Positions 10,303 to 22,115 of a stretch of DNA of 64,000 nucleotides are shown here, piece after piece. The stretch covers positions 1,707,768 to 1,771,767 of the forward strand of contig JAJUBI010000007.1 in the NCBI GenBank assembly GCA_022419385.1, written 5' to 3'. A program made the position numbers and the translations under genes. This stretch comes from Paraconiothyrium sp. Pb-2020 (Eukaryota > Ascomycota > Dothideomycetes > Pleosporales > Didymosphaeriaceae). Below the pieces are notes generated by a model. That model was not told the DNA's origin. It searched no databases and saw only the letters and a program-made list of their open reading frames with translations. Positions within the stretch are counted from its first letter, which is position 1. The number at the start of each line of letters is the position of its first letter.

Positions 10303-12737
10303 CTACACGTTGCTCGCGCTTGCAGACGTCCAACGCGTCTCGTCGCTGCCCGCACCCTCCTTGGGTCGGTCGTACGTTCGAATGTGTCCTGCAAACGCTC
10401 GTTATCAGCACCTCCCCAGCATGGATCAAGGAGAGGCTGTGCTGCGACACCAAAGCGGGTGTTCCTGCATCCAAGCTTCGCCGGCCCGCCCACAGATAAG
10501 CTTATCAACACCAACCACTCTGCCCAGCAAAGAAATCTCTGCACTCACCATTGCTGCACGATGTCATGATGCAATCTTCCTCAAATCCCAACCAGCACAG
10601 CGGATGCTCGTCGACCTTTTTCGCCTGCAGAAATTCCCTCAGTTGTGGACCCACGTGCAACCCCTGGGTCAAAACTCACCATGACTGGCGGCAGCATTGC
10701 CGTTCGCGCCCGAGGCTCGACCTCATGCACTACTTCTTCCTCGTCCACCATGCTTCCCGACGTGAGGTTCGAGTTCGACCGCAGACGCGTGTTCGATCCA
10801 TCAGTTCTTGTTCGTTGCATCTTGAGCGTCGCCGACGTGACACTGTTGCGCTGTCTCACTGATGCCTGCATCTGTGTCAGCCCATCTCGTCCTCTCAAAG
10901 TCTAGACTTCGCAATAGCTCACCGCTCGCGGTCTGTGGAGCATCCCAACGCTGAAGTCCCACAGAAGTAGCCGGCAGTCCTCCCCAACACTTCCTATACG
11001 GTAGTTTCGCTCGTCGCATCGCCAAGGGTCGAATTGTACTGCAGTCACCCACGAGTTGTGTCCCTGACAACGTGCCACAAGCATGCTGTCCTCCAACGAC
11101 CAGATGGAGACGAGATCATCTTGACCTCCAGTAACAACGTATCGCCCATCCGGAGACCAGCAGACACACATCATACCGCCATAGTAGCTCATGTACTGAT
11201 GTAGCAATCTGTAACAGTTAGCTATGCTCAGGGCCGTGCTCAAGTCGACCCACTGTTCTTTCAGGAAATCAATGATGCGAAACGAGCCTTCCTCCGACAC
11301 TACTGCAAGATGTCGGCAGTCTGGCGAAAACGCAAATGCATTGATCCTTGAGTTCGATGTCTTCCAGTACGACACCGGGTTGAACTTCTGATTCTTGGAG
11401 TTTACTGATTTCTTCACGACGAGTCGCGCCTTCTTCTCCGTCTCGGGCTGAACTTGATCTTGATCTTCAGCAACGAATGGCGCGTCTTCTTTCTCCTTGT
11501 CATAGACGATTAGGCTTCCATCCATGTGCGCTGCGAGGAAGAGGTTTTCGCTGTTGGGAAGCCATCGAATGTCCGATACTGCAGTATTGTTGATCGCCCC
11601 CTGATGAATATCAGTACGCCATTCTGTTATCATGATCCTCGGCCTACACTTACGTTCTTATTGATGCGCGTGTACTTCTGCGACATGGGCTCGTACCAGA
11701 TGATATCGCCCGTTGAAAATCCCAGGATGATATCGACGTGCCCCGGTCCCTTGGTGCTTTGATTCACATCGTGGCATAGCGCGTGCGCTTTGGTGAACAA
11801 GATCTTCGTGAGATGTTCTTCCTGGACTCTTTTTAACATGAAGCCAACAAATTTGCAGCGTAAAAGCATCATACCTTGGTTGGGGAAGTCAAGTCAAGCC
11901 ACTGCAAAGCACGATTCACGTTCGCGAAAGCGTACAATCCGTTGGGGTTGTGCTCCTGCAGTCGCTTGGTGAGCGCTTCGTGAGGAATGACTCTGGACAC
12001 GAATGAGGAATTGCTCTTGACAATATTGCTCTTGGGTTTCCGCCGCTTGAGTGGATCCTTGCTGTCTTTCCCATTCAAAACCGCCAGCGACGAATTCCCC
12101 GACCCAAACGCGGGGGCATGGAGACCTTCGCGCGGAGCTGCTGTGAAACCATTCCCGTTCACACTCTGCGAGCCCGAATCACTGGCCTGGCTATTCGATT
12201 CGTTCGGCGACTCCTGTATACTTGGCGGTAGCTGCGAGCGCGCGCTGTTGGCGGTATCGAGCCGGAATAACCGTGAATGTGACTGCTGGCGAGGCGCAAC
12301 CACCACGATGGACAATTTCGTTCCTGCGGTGGGCGGGTTTACTGTGGTCGCGAGCGGGTTGGGATTGTGTACGGGCGCTTCCGAAGGGTGCGGCGGCGGC
12401 GTAGCCAGGTGCAGGTCGTCTCGTAGGATGTATGTACCTGGCATCGTGTTAGTGTGAGCACACAACTACATATGAAGATTTGAGAGTTGGGTGGGCTACC
12501 TTCTCCAACCACCAATTGGTGTTCGGGCCCAGTGGGATGGGTGAGGGTGTTGTTCGTTTCGATAAGCTGGCCGCCGGGAGCGCCAGGATAGCCCGCTGCA
12601 GGGTATCTTGGTGGAGGTGGGAGCACGCTGTGAAAGGGTTTAGCTGTTATCAGTCAAGCTTCGAGGCGGCGATGAGGGGCGCGCGTGATTGGGCGATGGC
12701 AAGACAACCAGCAGCAGCGTGGGAGAACTCACAACAT
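10303..12737 (-). CDS. creC: Carbon catabolite repression WD40 protein CreC
   Basis: Eight exons: 12737-12733, 12627-12500, 12437-11875, 11821-11654, 11600-10923, 10865-10680, 10624-10549 and 10388-10303; 629 residues, close to Aspergillus CreC. The start uses a 5-nt first coding exon (ATG TT) that joins to give MFVLPPPPRY, the conserved CreC N-terminus. Further hallmarks are DDLHLATPPPHPSEAP, SRVIPHEALTKRL, ILFTKAHALCHD, YDKEKEDA, WD repeats (WSPDGRYVVTGGQDD; VGEDCRLLLWD), RTAMLPPVM and the last repeat HPLCWLGFEEDC followed by GHIRTYDRP. CreC binds and stabilises the deubiquitinase CreB, which opposes ubiquitination in glucose repression and permease turnover. The arrestin downstream on the same strand belongs to the opposing ubiquitination arm. 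The gene is divergent from gem1. Confidence 0.95.
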
Positions 12738-13362
12738 GGCAGCGCACGCGGTGCAATCTATCGCAAGACGAGTCGGAAGCAACGACAGCCGTATCTACCG
12801 CGGTGAACCGAATCGCAGCCAGCCGAGTATGCGCGTCAGGGCATGCACCACGGCAGCGGGTGCGACTGGGAAAAGGCGGAGGGTGGGGCGGCTACGCGAT
12901 ATAAGGACAATTGAAGATGTGTGAGCTCGACGAGGGCAAACTGGTGCCGTGCGTAATCCCCGGGATAGTGCAGCCGAGCGAACGGCCTGGAGAAGTGCGG
13001 AGCTACTGGGGGCGTGGCTTGCCAATTGACCAGATGGGGCGGCAGCCGTTTTGGAGCCAGGCGTCCGGTACATGTGCTACATCCTCCAGAGCCCGTCCCG
13101 TGTGGAGAGGCTGTTGACGCAACACCGACCACGGGAGACAGCGGAGGGTGTTTTGGCAACATATCCCAGCAGAGGTATGATGCACTGCGGGGACAAGACA
13201 ATATGTTCCCTGCGTCTCCACGTGCGGCGGCGGCTTGGCGCGGGCACCGACAACTCAGAGCTCGCGGTATCTTGAACTGCGCAACCGTCTTTCTGTCGGA
13301 CCACCTGCGGTTTGAGCGAGTTGATCGATCCCAGCATGTTTTAAAGACCATGTTTTCCCATC
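12738..13362. other. Divergent promoter region creC / gem1
   Basis: A 625-bp spacer between two divergent starts. Nothing else is supported. Confidence 0.6.
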
Positions 13363-15346
13363 ATGGCGACCGGTAAGCAACTCAAGCCAGGCATTGTGAA
13401 TGGACGACTGACACCCTATAGTCCGAATCTGTGTATGCGGCGATGAGGGCGTCGGCAAGAGCTCCATCATCACGTCCCTTGTCAAAGATGTCTTCGTCAC
13501 GGCCAAGATTCAGCCTGTTCTCCCTCAAGTCACGATCCCGCCCACGCTCGGCACTCCAGACAATGTCACGACGACCATCGTCGACACCTCCGCGCTGCCC
13601 CACGAGCGCCATGCGCTCCGCAAAGAACTTCGAAAGTCGAACGTCATACTTTTAGTGTACTCGGATCATTATAGCTATGAGCGGGTCGCGCTGTTCTGGA
13701 TGCCATACTTCCGGTCACTGGGGGTGAATGTGCCCGTGGTGCTATGCGCCAACAAGGCGGATCTGGCGTCGAACGGGACAACTTCGCAAGTCGTAACAGA
13801 CGAGATGCTACCCGTCATGACCGAGTTCAAGGAGATTGACTCGTGCATCCGGACCAGCGCCAAAGAGCATCACAACATCAACGAAGTCTTCTTCTTGTGC
13901 CAAAAAGCTGTCACCCACCCAATCGCACCGCTATACGATTCCAAAGAGAACGCTCTGAAGCCGGCTGCGGTTGCAGCTTTGCAGCGTGTGTTCCACCTCT
14001 GTGACAAGGACAAGGATGGTTATTGGAACGATCAGGAGATCCATGATTTCCAAATCAAATGTTTTGAGAAGCCACTGGGACAGGATGATCTGGCAAATAT
14101 TAAACGGTCCATTGAAAGATTTGTCCCAGGATCCACTGGAGAGCATGGTATGGATGAGAAGGGCTTCTTGTTGCTGAACAAGATCTTCGCTGAGAAGGGC
14201 CGCCACGAGACCATATGGATTATCCTAAGGAAATTTCACTACACCGACAGTCTCAGTCTCCAGGACACATTTCTCCATCCGAAATTCGATGTACCGCAGT
14301 ATTCCTCGGCTGAATTAAGTCCTGCTGGGTACCGCTTCTTCGTTGACCTGTTTCTGAAGTTCGATAGGGATAATGACGGAGGCTTGAACGATAAAGAGCT
14401 TGCTAATCTATTTGCACCTACGCCTGGTGTTCCTGGATCTTGGGTCGATTCAGCCTTTCCATCATGCACGGTACGCAACGAGGCTGGATACATTACTTTA
14501 CAAGGATGGTTGGCGCAGTGGAGTATGACGACGTTCGAAGAACCGAAGACGACACTTGAATATCTAGCATACCTTGGCTTCGAGGGTAGTGATCGTGGAG
14601 GGACGACCAACGCACTGAAAGTGACCAAGGCTCGCAAGAGGCGTAATAAGCCTGGACGGGTGGAGCGCACCGTATTCCTGTGCTATGTTCTAGGGTCTAG
14701 CGGTAGCGGGAAGAGCGCCCTGTTATCATCGTTTCTGCAACGGCCCTTTACGAACATGTACCACCCAACCATCAAACCACGGTCTGCTGTTAACAGCGTG
14801 GAGCTAAAAGGCGGCAAGCAGTGTTATCTCATCTTGGAAGAGCTTGGCGAACTGGAGCCAGCCATTCTCGAGAATCAAGCCAAGCTCGATGCTTGCGATC
14901 TACTCTGTTACACGTACGACTCCAGCGATCCCGACAGCTTTGCCCACATCGTGGAACTGCGGAAGAAGTACCCGCACCTTGATCATTTACCAGCAGTCTA
15001 CACCGCGCTCAAGGCTGATCAAGACAAGACGATGCAGCGATGCGAGCAACAGCCCGACGAATACACCAGCGCTCTTAACATGGCTGCTCCACTGCATGTG
15101 AGTGCAACCTGGAGCAGCATATCAGAGCTTTTTGTCCACGTACGTACCACTTGTTCATTAGAAAGCCTTGAGCCAATTACTGACCTTCCGCAGCTAGCTG
15201 AATGTGCAACGCATCCCTCGACGGCATTTCCGAAGCAGGAGGAAGAGCCCTACGACAACTTAAACCTGTACCTTGCGCTAGGTGCCGTGACATGCGCTGT
15301 TGCATCTGCCGTTTTCATCTGGAAACGCAATGGAGCGTCTTCCTAG
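13363..15346 (+). CDS. gem1: Mitochondrial Rho (Miro) GTPase Gem1
   Basis: Three exons, 13363-13372, 13422-15139 and 15194-15346, give 626 residues, the family length. Domain order: first GTPase with P-loop GDEGVGKSS (about 9-17) and NKAD; two EF hands with loops DKDKDGYWNDQE and DRDNDGGLNDKE; second GTPase with P-loop GSSGSGKSA; and a C-terminal membrane anchor (LYLALGAVTCAVASAVF) followed by a short basic tail. Gem1 sits in the outer mitochondrial membrane and controls mitochondrial shape, inheritance and ER-mitochondria contacts (ERMES regulation). The 54-nt second intron is a multiple of three without a stop, so retention would add 18 residues just before the anchor region. The first intron interrupts codon 4. 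Confidence 0.96.
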
Positions 15347-16347
15347 CTGCTTGATCTCTCTACTCTTCACCACGAATATATAAATGCATGAGAGCGACTG
15401 GGACCTCTCGACTAGAACCGGAACCAGGTAGTTAGACGATAGTGTGTAATACATAATCCACCCTTCTCCAATAAAGACCCGTTACCCCTGCATGCAGTTG
15501 CATGTCAGCTCGAGCTTCTTGGCGCAAACCCCGTTACACAGCAATCCAGCGACTCGCTGACTGTCTGTCGAGTCCTCGGACTTACGACCCCTGACGCTGC
15601 ACTGTATACGGCCGGTGGCACCGCCCTTTAGGCAGGGCGCCTACGGCTAGATACCCCAGAGACATGCAGCTTGCATCCGGAGACGTCTGTCTGCGTGACA
15701 AGCCAAGAGTGCGTCTGCTCAGGGTCGGGACGGAGACTGGTGTATCCATGAATGCAGCGTGCGGAGACCCAAGTAGGCGAACTGGAGAGGCACAGCGCGT
15801 GCATGGTGAATGGCCAGGCGCGTGAGGAGGCTGCGCGGGCTCGGCCCCTTATGATGTCGTTGCTGTAGGCAAAGGAGGGGGTGGCTCGTGACGGGATCCT
15901 TTGACTGTGGCCGCCGTTGCAATTATCCAGAAGCACGCAGCACGTCTGTGGCTGGGGGTGATTGCTAGGCGCTCGCTCGAGGGCGAAGCGGACGAGTAGT
16001 CTACCGTTCGGCGTTGTCTTGTCCAGATGCCGCCTGCCTAGTCCAAGCATCCCGGGGCTAGCGAGAACGAGAGACATCGTTTGGAACATGGTACTGTACT
16101 CCACTGCACTTTGCACCCTGCTTTCAACAGCATCCGCACCCACAACGCCCGTTGCCCGCCCCTCTTACCACCAGCCGTCCTCCCAGGGTCATGACCGCCG
16201 CCACCCTCGCTCCCTGCCGTACCGCTTGACCGCCGCCCGCAGCCCGCCGCGTGCCCATCGCTTTCGATGCTGTCTCTCCCGCGGCCGCGGCACCGTCCAG
16301 TATAGAAGGCTTACAGCCAACACGCGCCCCCCTCTCAGGCGGCCAAC
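15347..16347. other. Intergenic, 1.0 kb
   Basis: The gem1 3' flank and the promoter/leader of the Zds gene. The segment 16140-16350 is strongly pyrimidine-rich (CCGCC, CTCTCCC runs), common before highly expressed fungal starts. No gene is seen. Confidence 0.5.
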
Positions 16348-19333
16348 ATGCAGGTGAGCAGTTGCCGCTCAGGGCCCTCGAGCGCGTGCGGGAGTGCGGT
16401 TGCTGTGTAGTGCATGTAACCTTTCACCTCCGCTGCAGTTTCCCGCGAACCCGCTCGCTCTAGCGCCCTCGTTGGGGCATGCGAATGCTAACCTGCCCTC
16501 TTTGCCCCTACAGTCTTCGGAACGAGCCCGCGAGCTAGAGCGCGTCTACCAGCAGCGTCGCGGTCATGCGCCCCAGATCTCCATCAGCGATGACAGCCAC
16601 CACATTACCGAAGCCATTGGTGATATGTACGGCCACGACGAAGAGTTCCCCATGAGGCGCAACTCGCGACCTCTAAGCTTCATTAGCAACCCGCACGGTG
16701 ACAGCCTCGAGCCCTTCAACCCCTTCCCCGCGGCGCCACCCAAATCTCCCCTGCGTGCCCAGATGAACCACGACCGACCGGGCAATACCGCAGCCCCCAA
16801 TGGCAAACCGCCGCAGCCCGCGAGAACAGCTTCCGCAGACTCGAACGGACAGCTCTCTCCTACGTTGTCCGCGCCACCCTTGACAAGAACCAACTCAGAT
16901 ACTGCGACACAGCAGTTCCCGCTGCATGACCTGGACTATGAATCGAGCCCTGCCGGCCTCGCTCAGGAGCTCAGCAACTTGCAGGCTATACGCCGCATGT
17001 CCATGGACGTAAATACTGCCGATCCTGACCTGCCATCGTTCCAATCGTTCAACGTGCCTGCGCCGCCCCAGCACTTTTCTGAGGATGAAGACCCTTCCAA
17101 GCTTTTCTGGGTTCCTGCGCGATTGCATCCCGAGCTCGCACCGAAGGAGTTTAAGACATTCATAGAAGAGAAGGTTGATACGATAAGACGGCGCTCTGGT
17201 GACAGTGATTCCTTGTCGCCAGAGGGGGCTTTGGGGCGGGAGGGCTCTGGAGGGGGTCTGCGGCGGAAAAGGTCAATGCTATCGCGGCAGATTGATAGCG
17301 GCAGTGGCTATCGGGATGGTGCAGAACGGCTAGAAAGAAAACGATCTGGAGCACAGCAGCCCAACGGAGGTTTACCTCAGCTACAGGAGCTCGAGAACAT
17401 TGTAGAGGATCCCGTTGCTCTAGTTAGACGCATGAGCATTGATGCAGCCCGAAGGAATTCAGGCAACGACCAAGACATCCCTGAAGACGTTCCTATTCTA
17501 CCTGGCACTGTTGCTGGACCGGGAAGTCTGAAGCGTTCCACGCGCACCAACTATAGACGAGGTAGTATTCGTAAAGGGGAGCGCGTCCCATTTTCACGTC
17601 GGGCAGCGGTTGCAAAGCAAGCTGAGACTGATACTGAGGAATCTCCAACTGCATCTCCAGTTCAAGGCAGAGAACATGAGCCTTCTAATCTCTCCCTGAC
17701 TAGAGTGCAATCCGAGCCTTCAAATCAAGCTGCAGAAAATTTCTCTCGTCCAACACGAGTACGATCGCCTCCTGGAATACGGCAAGCTTCAGCGTCGGTA
17801 GAAGACCTGTCAAGAACGGACGCTTCCGCAGAAGATCGAAGACCTCAGCCGAAACCATTTCACTCACGAATCGCATCCAATGGTCGGACAACGGCTAACT
17901 TACCGGGACACAATACTGCTCCGCAGCTACCCCAGATTATTGCTACTCCTCCCCCACCAGAGCCGCAACGAAATCAAATGCAGTTACCCGAAAGAAATTC
18001 ATCACGACAACCCCCTCCTAGTGCACCGCAGCCCCAAGGACCCCGGCAACCACCTCAGCAGCAGCAGCGCCCACCCCAGGCCGCAAGACAGAACAAGCAT
18101 GCACAGGCCGCGCACTCGTCGCCCATCAAGCCTGGGCAAAGCATGGATGATCTCGTATCGCACCCCTCGTCCCTTCCTGGCAACAGCACAAGGACTGACT
18201 CGCTCTCCATCATCCCGAATCTTGTCGAAGAGAAGAAACCGGAGAAGAAACACAAAGATAAGAAAGACGGGTCTGAAGGTGGTTCGCGGAAAACCAGTTG
18301 GGGTTGGTTGCTGGGGAGCGATGACAAGGAACGTGATAAGAAAGAGAAGGAAGACAAGGACAGAGAGCTTGCGAAGAAGGTCAAAAACAAGCTGAGCAAG
18401 ACGCAGGATAAAGGTCAAAGTCATGACGATACCAGGCTCGACGTTCTCCAGACCTCTATCCAGGGTAGTAACAGAGGCCGCGAGAGCGTGGTCATCGACC
18501 GGGAAAGTGTCAAGCTCGAAGAAGAACGCAAGAAAGAGAGCAGCAGAAAATCCACCGGACACGAAAGCAAGAAAGAGAAGGAGTCAGGGCTCTTCTCATC
18601 TATCTTCGGCGGGGGAAAGAAGAAAGGCGAAAAAGAATCGCATCACAAGAAAGGAAATTCAATGCGTGGGCTGTCCCCGGAACCGCCGCCCCGGATACTC
18701 AAGCCAGACATTGATTATAATTGGACACGGTTCTCCATTTTGGAGGAGAGAGCCATTTACCGCATGGCTCATATCAAACTCGCCAATCCTCGTCGTGAAC
18801 TATATTCACAAGTCCTGCTGAGTAACTTTATGTACTCATATCTCGCCAAGGTTCAGCAAATGCATCCGCAGATTCAAATTGGCACTTCCGCGCAAGCCAA
18901 GCAACAACAACAACGCCAAGCTCAAGCCGCCGCGCAGCAGAAGAAAGAACAAGAGCAACAGCCGGAAGAGTATTCCCAGTATCAGCGGTATCAGCAGGTA
19001 TGATGATCATGTCCAAGCCGATGTGTACATTTGCTGATTGTCTCGTAGCAGCATGAACACCCCGAGAAGGATGCACATCATAACAGCAGCTATCAGCAAC
19101 AGGAACATACTGGTTCTGAGTCTCAGTATGAGAATGATCTCCGGCAACAGCAATATCAACATCATCAAGACCCACGTAGAGACCCAAGAGATTCGCATCA
19201 CTCGAACTACGAAAGTCCCAATAGTGGCTATAGTGTTGCAAACAGCTCGAGTTATCTAGGGCAACCAAAAGCTCAGAGTTACGGGGGCTATGATGATTCA
19301 GACCAAAGTAGCAGGGACGACGATATGTGGTAG
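16348..19333 (+). CDS. zds1: Zds-family protein (PP2A-Cdc55 regulator)
   Basis: Model: 16348-16353 (Met-Gln), 16514-18997 and 19049-19333, 924 residues. Most of the protein is disordered: Ser/Pro/Arg-rich, then a Lys/Glu-rich stretch (about 575-725) and a Gln/His/Tyr-rich tail (about 800-924). Two conserved islands identify it: WVPARLHPELAPKEFKTF (about 200-218) and the Zds C-terminal domain (about 735-790; YNWTRFSILEERAIYRMAH, LANPRREL, QVLLSNFMYSYL). Yeast Zds1/2 bind PP2A-Cdc55 and regulate mitotic entry and exit, polarity and mRNA export. The six-nucleotide first exon is inferred from ATGCAG directly before a gtgagc donor; the true start could lie in another upstream exon. It ends in a short third exon after a gtatga donor. 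Confidence 0.85.
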
Positions 19334-19895
19334 CATTAGCACGTCGCTTATCTGACACATGGTCTCCTCTTTCTTTCATCCCTCTACCAGTCAAATGGAG
19401 AATTTATCAGCCCAAGGCATCAATTCTCTTGTACCATATAAGCATGCTTTCAAAGTCATTTATTTCTGTCAGCCGTCACGTTCCTGTAGTTAGCTCGGAG
19501 TTTTTCGAGCGTTCTTCGTTACCTGGGATGACCAATGTGGGGCGTATTGTATGTAGAGGGATCCGGCATGGGTGGAGTCAGGGCATAGAAATGCGACTAT
19601 AGGTGCTGATGGGTGAGAGAGGCTGTTATTGTCTAGTGTCGTGGGCGCATTACTGGTGAGGTACCTGCATATACAATTCCCTGGTTTGGGTGCATCTTGC
19701 GGTCGCAAAGCTTTGTGCCTCTGAAGATGTGCTATGTAGTCCGGCAGAAGAAGAAACATAATCACCTTAATCTCCTTCCGTGTGCATCGTAGACTTATCG
19801 GATCTTTGACTTCTGGTCCAGCGGTCTTATTACTGCTCTCGCTGTATGCTTCGTGTGTGTACACAATTCGAGTGGAAAGAAAGGCGAGTGATAGA
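19334..19895. other. Intergenic, Zds 3' flank
   Basis: Nothing recognisable in this 0.56-kb stretch. Confidence 0.5.
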
Positions 19896-20087
19896 TTAAA
19901 CATTAAACCTTTCGCGAGGTAAACCATCGAACGCAGGCTCCAACCATGCAGGCGCAGTCGCTGGAGTCTCGAACGCAGCAAGCGCATGCGGTTTCATCCT
20001 CGCTTCCATGTCAGCCTGTATCGACACATCTGCGTCGTTGTATAGTATTTCCATGACTGGTGCAATTACTGCTAGACCTTTGCGAGG
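19896..20087 (-). pseudogene. Orphan coding fragment, possibly alpha/beta-hydrolase C-terminal remnant
   Basis: A minus-strand frame beginning after a good acceptor (ttcag at 20088-20092) reads 63 residues including EILYNDADVSIQADME, KPHALAAFETPA and PAWLEPAFDG, then stops. The pattern recalls the late part of fungal alpha/beta hydrolases, but I cannot confirm this. The upstream piece ending at the gtaagt donor (20127-20122) has a stop in the required frame and no ATG, so no complete gene can be built. Treat it as a remnant with uncertain origin. Confidence 0.25.
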
Positions 20088-20497
20088 CTGAAGACAATCA
20101 GAATGTTCTATAACAAGATTCACTTACAGTATTCTTTTTGATGAAGGGTTAATAGAGCTCCTTATATAGTAATTAGGATTCATAGACATGTGAAATAGTT
20201 AAGAATCTCCACTTTGCTCCTAAGGGTGGTGGCCGCAAAACTTGTGGAAAGCACCGATAACGGCGGAGCACAGTATAATTGCGAAACAACAGGGATTTTC
20301 AAGAGTCTAACAGTCTTTGGTATGCTTCAAACCCCGACTCAGCATACCAGGCCTGGTCATCGATCTCGCAAATGCGCATCCTGTCTTGTTGTTTGCACAA
20401 TCCATGTGCCGCACAAAACTTCGGATGTCATCAAACAATGACTTCGCTACCTCGGTTTGAAATTGAGGGTATATCCAGCTCTAGAGTGTTCATAACA
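20088..20497. other. Intergenic, AT-richer spacer
   Basis: No coding model is supported. The stretch has several stops per frame and is visibly more AT-rich than its surroundings. Confidence 0.45.
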
Positions 20498-20979
20498 CTA
20501 CTGGTCGAACTCAGACTTTCCTTGCAACCCATACAAGCTTGCCGCAGGAGATAGCTGCCCCTTCACAAACTTGGTCCACCGCTTGCGCGCCTTATCTTGA
20601 GACGCGTCAGGAGTTTTGATAACTACCCTTGCGAACTCGTCCCAAGTGCTCATGTATACATCACTCCATAGCCTCGCCATGGCTTTACTGTATCCAACAC
20701 GATGTAGGATGGTGCTGTGGACCATATGAAGTTTCCAGCTGTTCATCTTAGCGGTAATACGCCCGTGAATGTGAGAAGTGCAACTCACTCGTGGCTCCCG
20801 CACAGCTGCTGGAACTCGTTATGCACTGCAGTCAACACTATCTGTCTCGTCCCATTGGATGTAGCCACCGAGCTCTGGAAGATTTCAGTTATGCGATGGG
20901 TTCAAACAATCATATCCTCGCACTCACTCACTAGATGCCCGGAGTTGGTCACAGGCTTGAAAGTGCCGTCGTCCTGCAT
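20498..20979 (-). CDS. Small hypothetical protein, three exons
   Basis: Exons 20979-20932, 20874-20789 and 20738-20498 join in frame to 124 residues. Both introns have gtgagt donors (introns 20931-20875 and 20788-20739). I do not recognise the family. The product has no signal peptide or membrane segment; it contains a Trp/Lys/Arg-rich middle (WKLHMVHS, ARLWSDVYMSTWDEFARVV, KARKRWTKFVKG). An in-frame stop lies just upstream of the ATG. It neighbours a truncated rhodopsin-like gene and an orphan fragment, so it may be a lineage-specific or partly decayed gene. Support rests on splice quality and frame continuity only. Confidence 0.4.
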
Positions 20980-21065
20980 CAGCTCGAAAGAATGTCAAAA
21001 GACCGTAGAGTTTTCAGCATACTTTCCAACAAAACAGGATACCAGCTGTCCCTTCCCAGGAGAAC

Positions 21066-21587
21066 TTGTCCGAGAACCGTCAACCTGATCTGCTTGCTGC
21101 TGTCACTATTACTTATGCTACTTCTTCAGCTGCCGTCGCACTTCGTTTCTGGTCTCGGAGACTAAAAGGCACTAAATACTGGCTAGATGACTGGCTTATA
21201 GTTGCTGCGCAGGTGACGTTCTATCTCAACGCATTTTTTGAGTCCACCTCATTAACTGACGATCAGATATGCGCAACCGCAATGTTGGTGAACATCATCT
21301 GGTGTATGTACAGAACAGACCTTTCTAAAGACATATTATGGAAGCTCACAGCCATAGAAGGGGTTTGCAGAGGCTACGGTAAACACCGTGAAGCATCAGG
21401 GCCGAACATCGACCAGGACCTTTTACTGAGCTTTTGCATGGCCGAGATCATTTATACGTTCATCATCACGTTTGTCAAATATGCCATCTTGGCATTGTAC
21501 TGGCGTCTCTTCGGCCGAGTAGCGGTCAAGTGGCCAGCATACATTTTGACCTTCATAGTAAAGCAAGAAGATAGAGCGCTAGACTAG
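21066..21587 (+). pseudogene. Truncated fungal rhodopsin-like (SAT4/PTH11-type) membrane protein
   Basis: In-frame blocks 21066-21212, 21267-21303 and 21361-21587 join to the first half of a SAT4-family integral membrane protein: TM1 (AAVTITYATSSAAVALRFWSR), KYWLDDWLIVAAQ, a second helix (ATAMLVNIIW), the GYGKH motif, then FCMAEIIYTFIITFVKYAILALYWRLF. Family members have about seven helices and 350-400 residues. Here a stop follows the fourth helix at 21585-21587 and I find no later helices downstream. There is also no ATG in the open frame (an in-frame stop is at 21006-21008). It is therefore probably a decayed copy, although an unseen upstream exon could supply a start. Confidence 0.6.
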
Positions 21588-22115
21588 GGGCCACGTAAAT
21601 CGGCCCGTAGGTGGGCGACCCTGCGGCGGTTCCAGGATCGTTGTCGACTCCAAATTTGTATCAAGCCATTCCACCGACTGACAGTCTCCACTAGTGCAGC
21701 GCTGAAATCGGGAGGCAAGACGCTGTGATCGTGGCAAAAGCAAAGCTCGCGCAGCCACTTGCATCAGACGGAGCAGCATACAAGGTACTCCCTGTGGCGA
21801 TCGGAGGATGACGTAGTTGTTGATGCCCGTCACATCAGCCGTTCCAGGCAATGTGAGCGGCGCCAGGCATGAATTGGGGAAGTCTCGACAGGATGGCGCT
21901 ATTATTTCGGGGAATATAAACGCTGCCCGCTTGCCTGCGTGGTGTTTGTCGAGTTGTTACTCATTTTCTCTGCTTGACTCTTCCCTTAGGGTCACATTAC
22001 ATCACCCCACCCTTCTTTTCGCTTGCCTGCGGGGACGTTCCACCACATTCGACTGCACCGAACCGCAATCGATTGCACCGCGACAGCGCTTATTGAAGGG
22101 ACAATAACAGTAGAC
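21588..22115. other. Intergenic, Slm1 promoter
   Basis: No further helices of the truncated upstream protein are visible. The pyrimidine-rich leader of the next gene begins about 21960. Confidence 0.5.

Noticed and set aside
9551..10684. Plus-strand open frame of 377 codons
   Set aside because: It is low-complexity Arg/Ser/Pro/Ala sequence in GC-rich DNA and overlaps the well-supported antisense creC exons at 10303-10680.
19833..19860. A possible D-arm-like sequence in the Zds 3' flank
   Set aside because: The surrounding bases do not fold into a cloverleaf and no B box is present.
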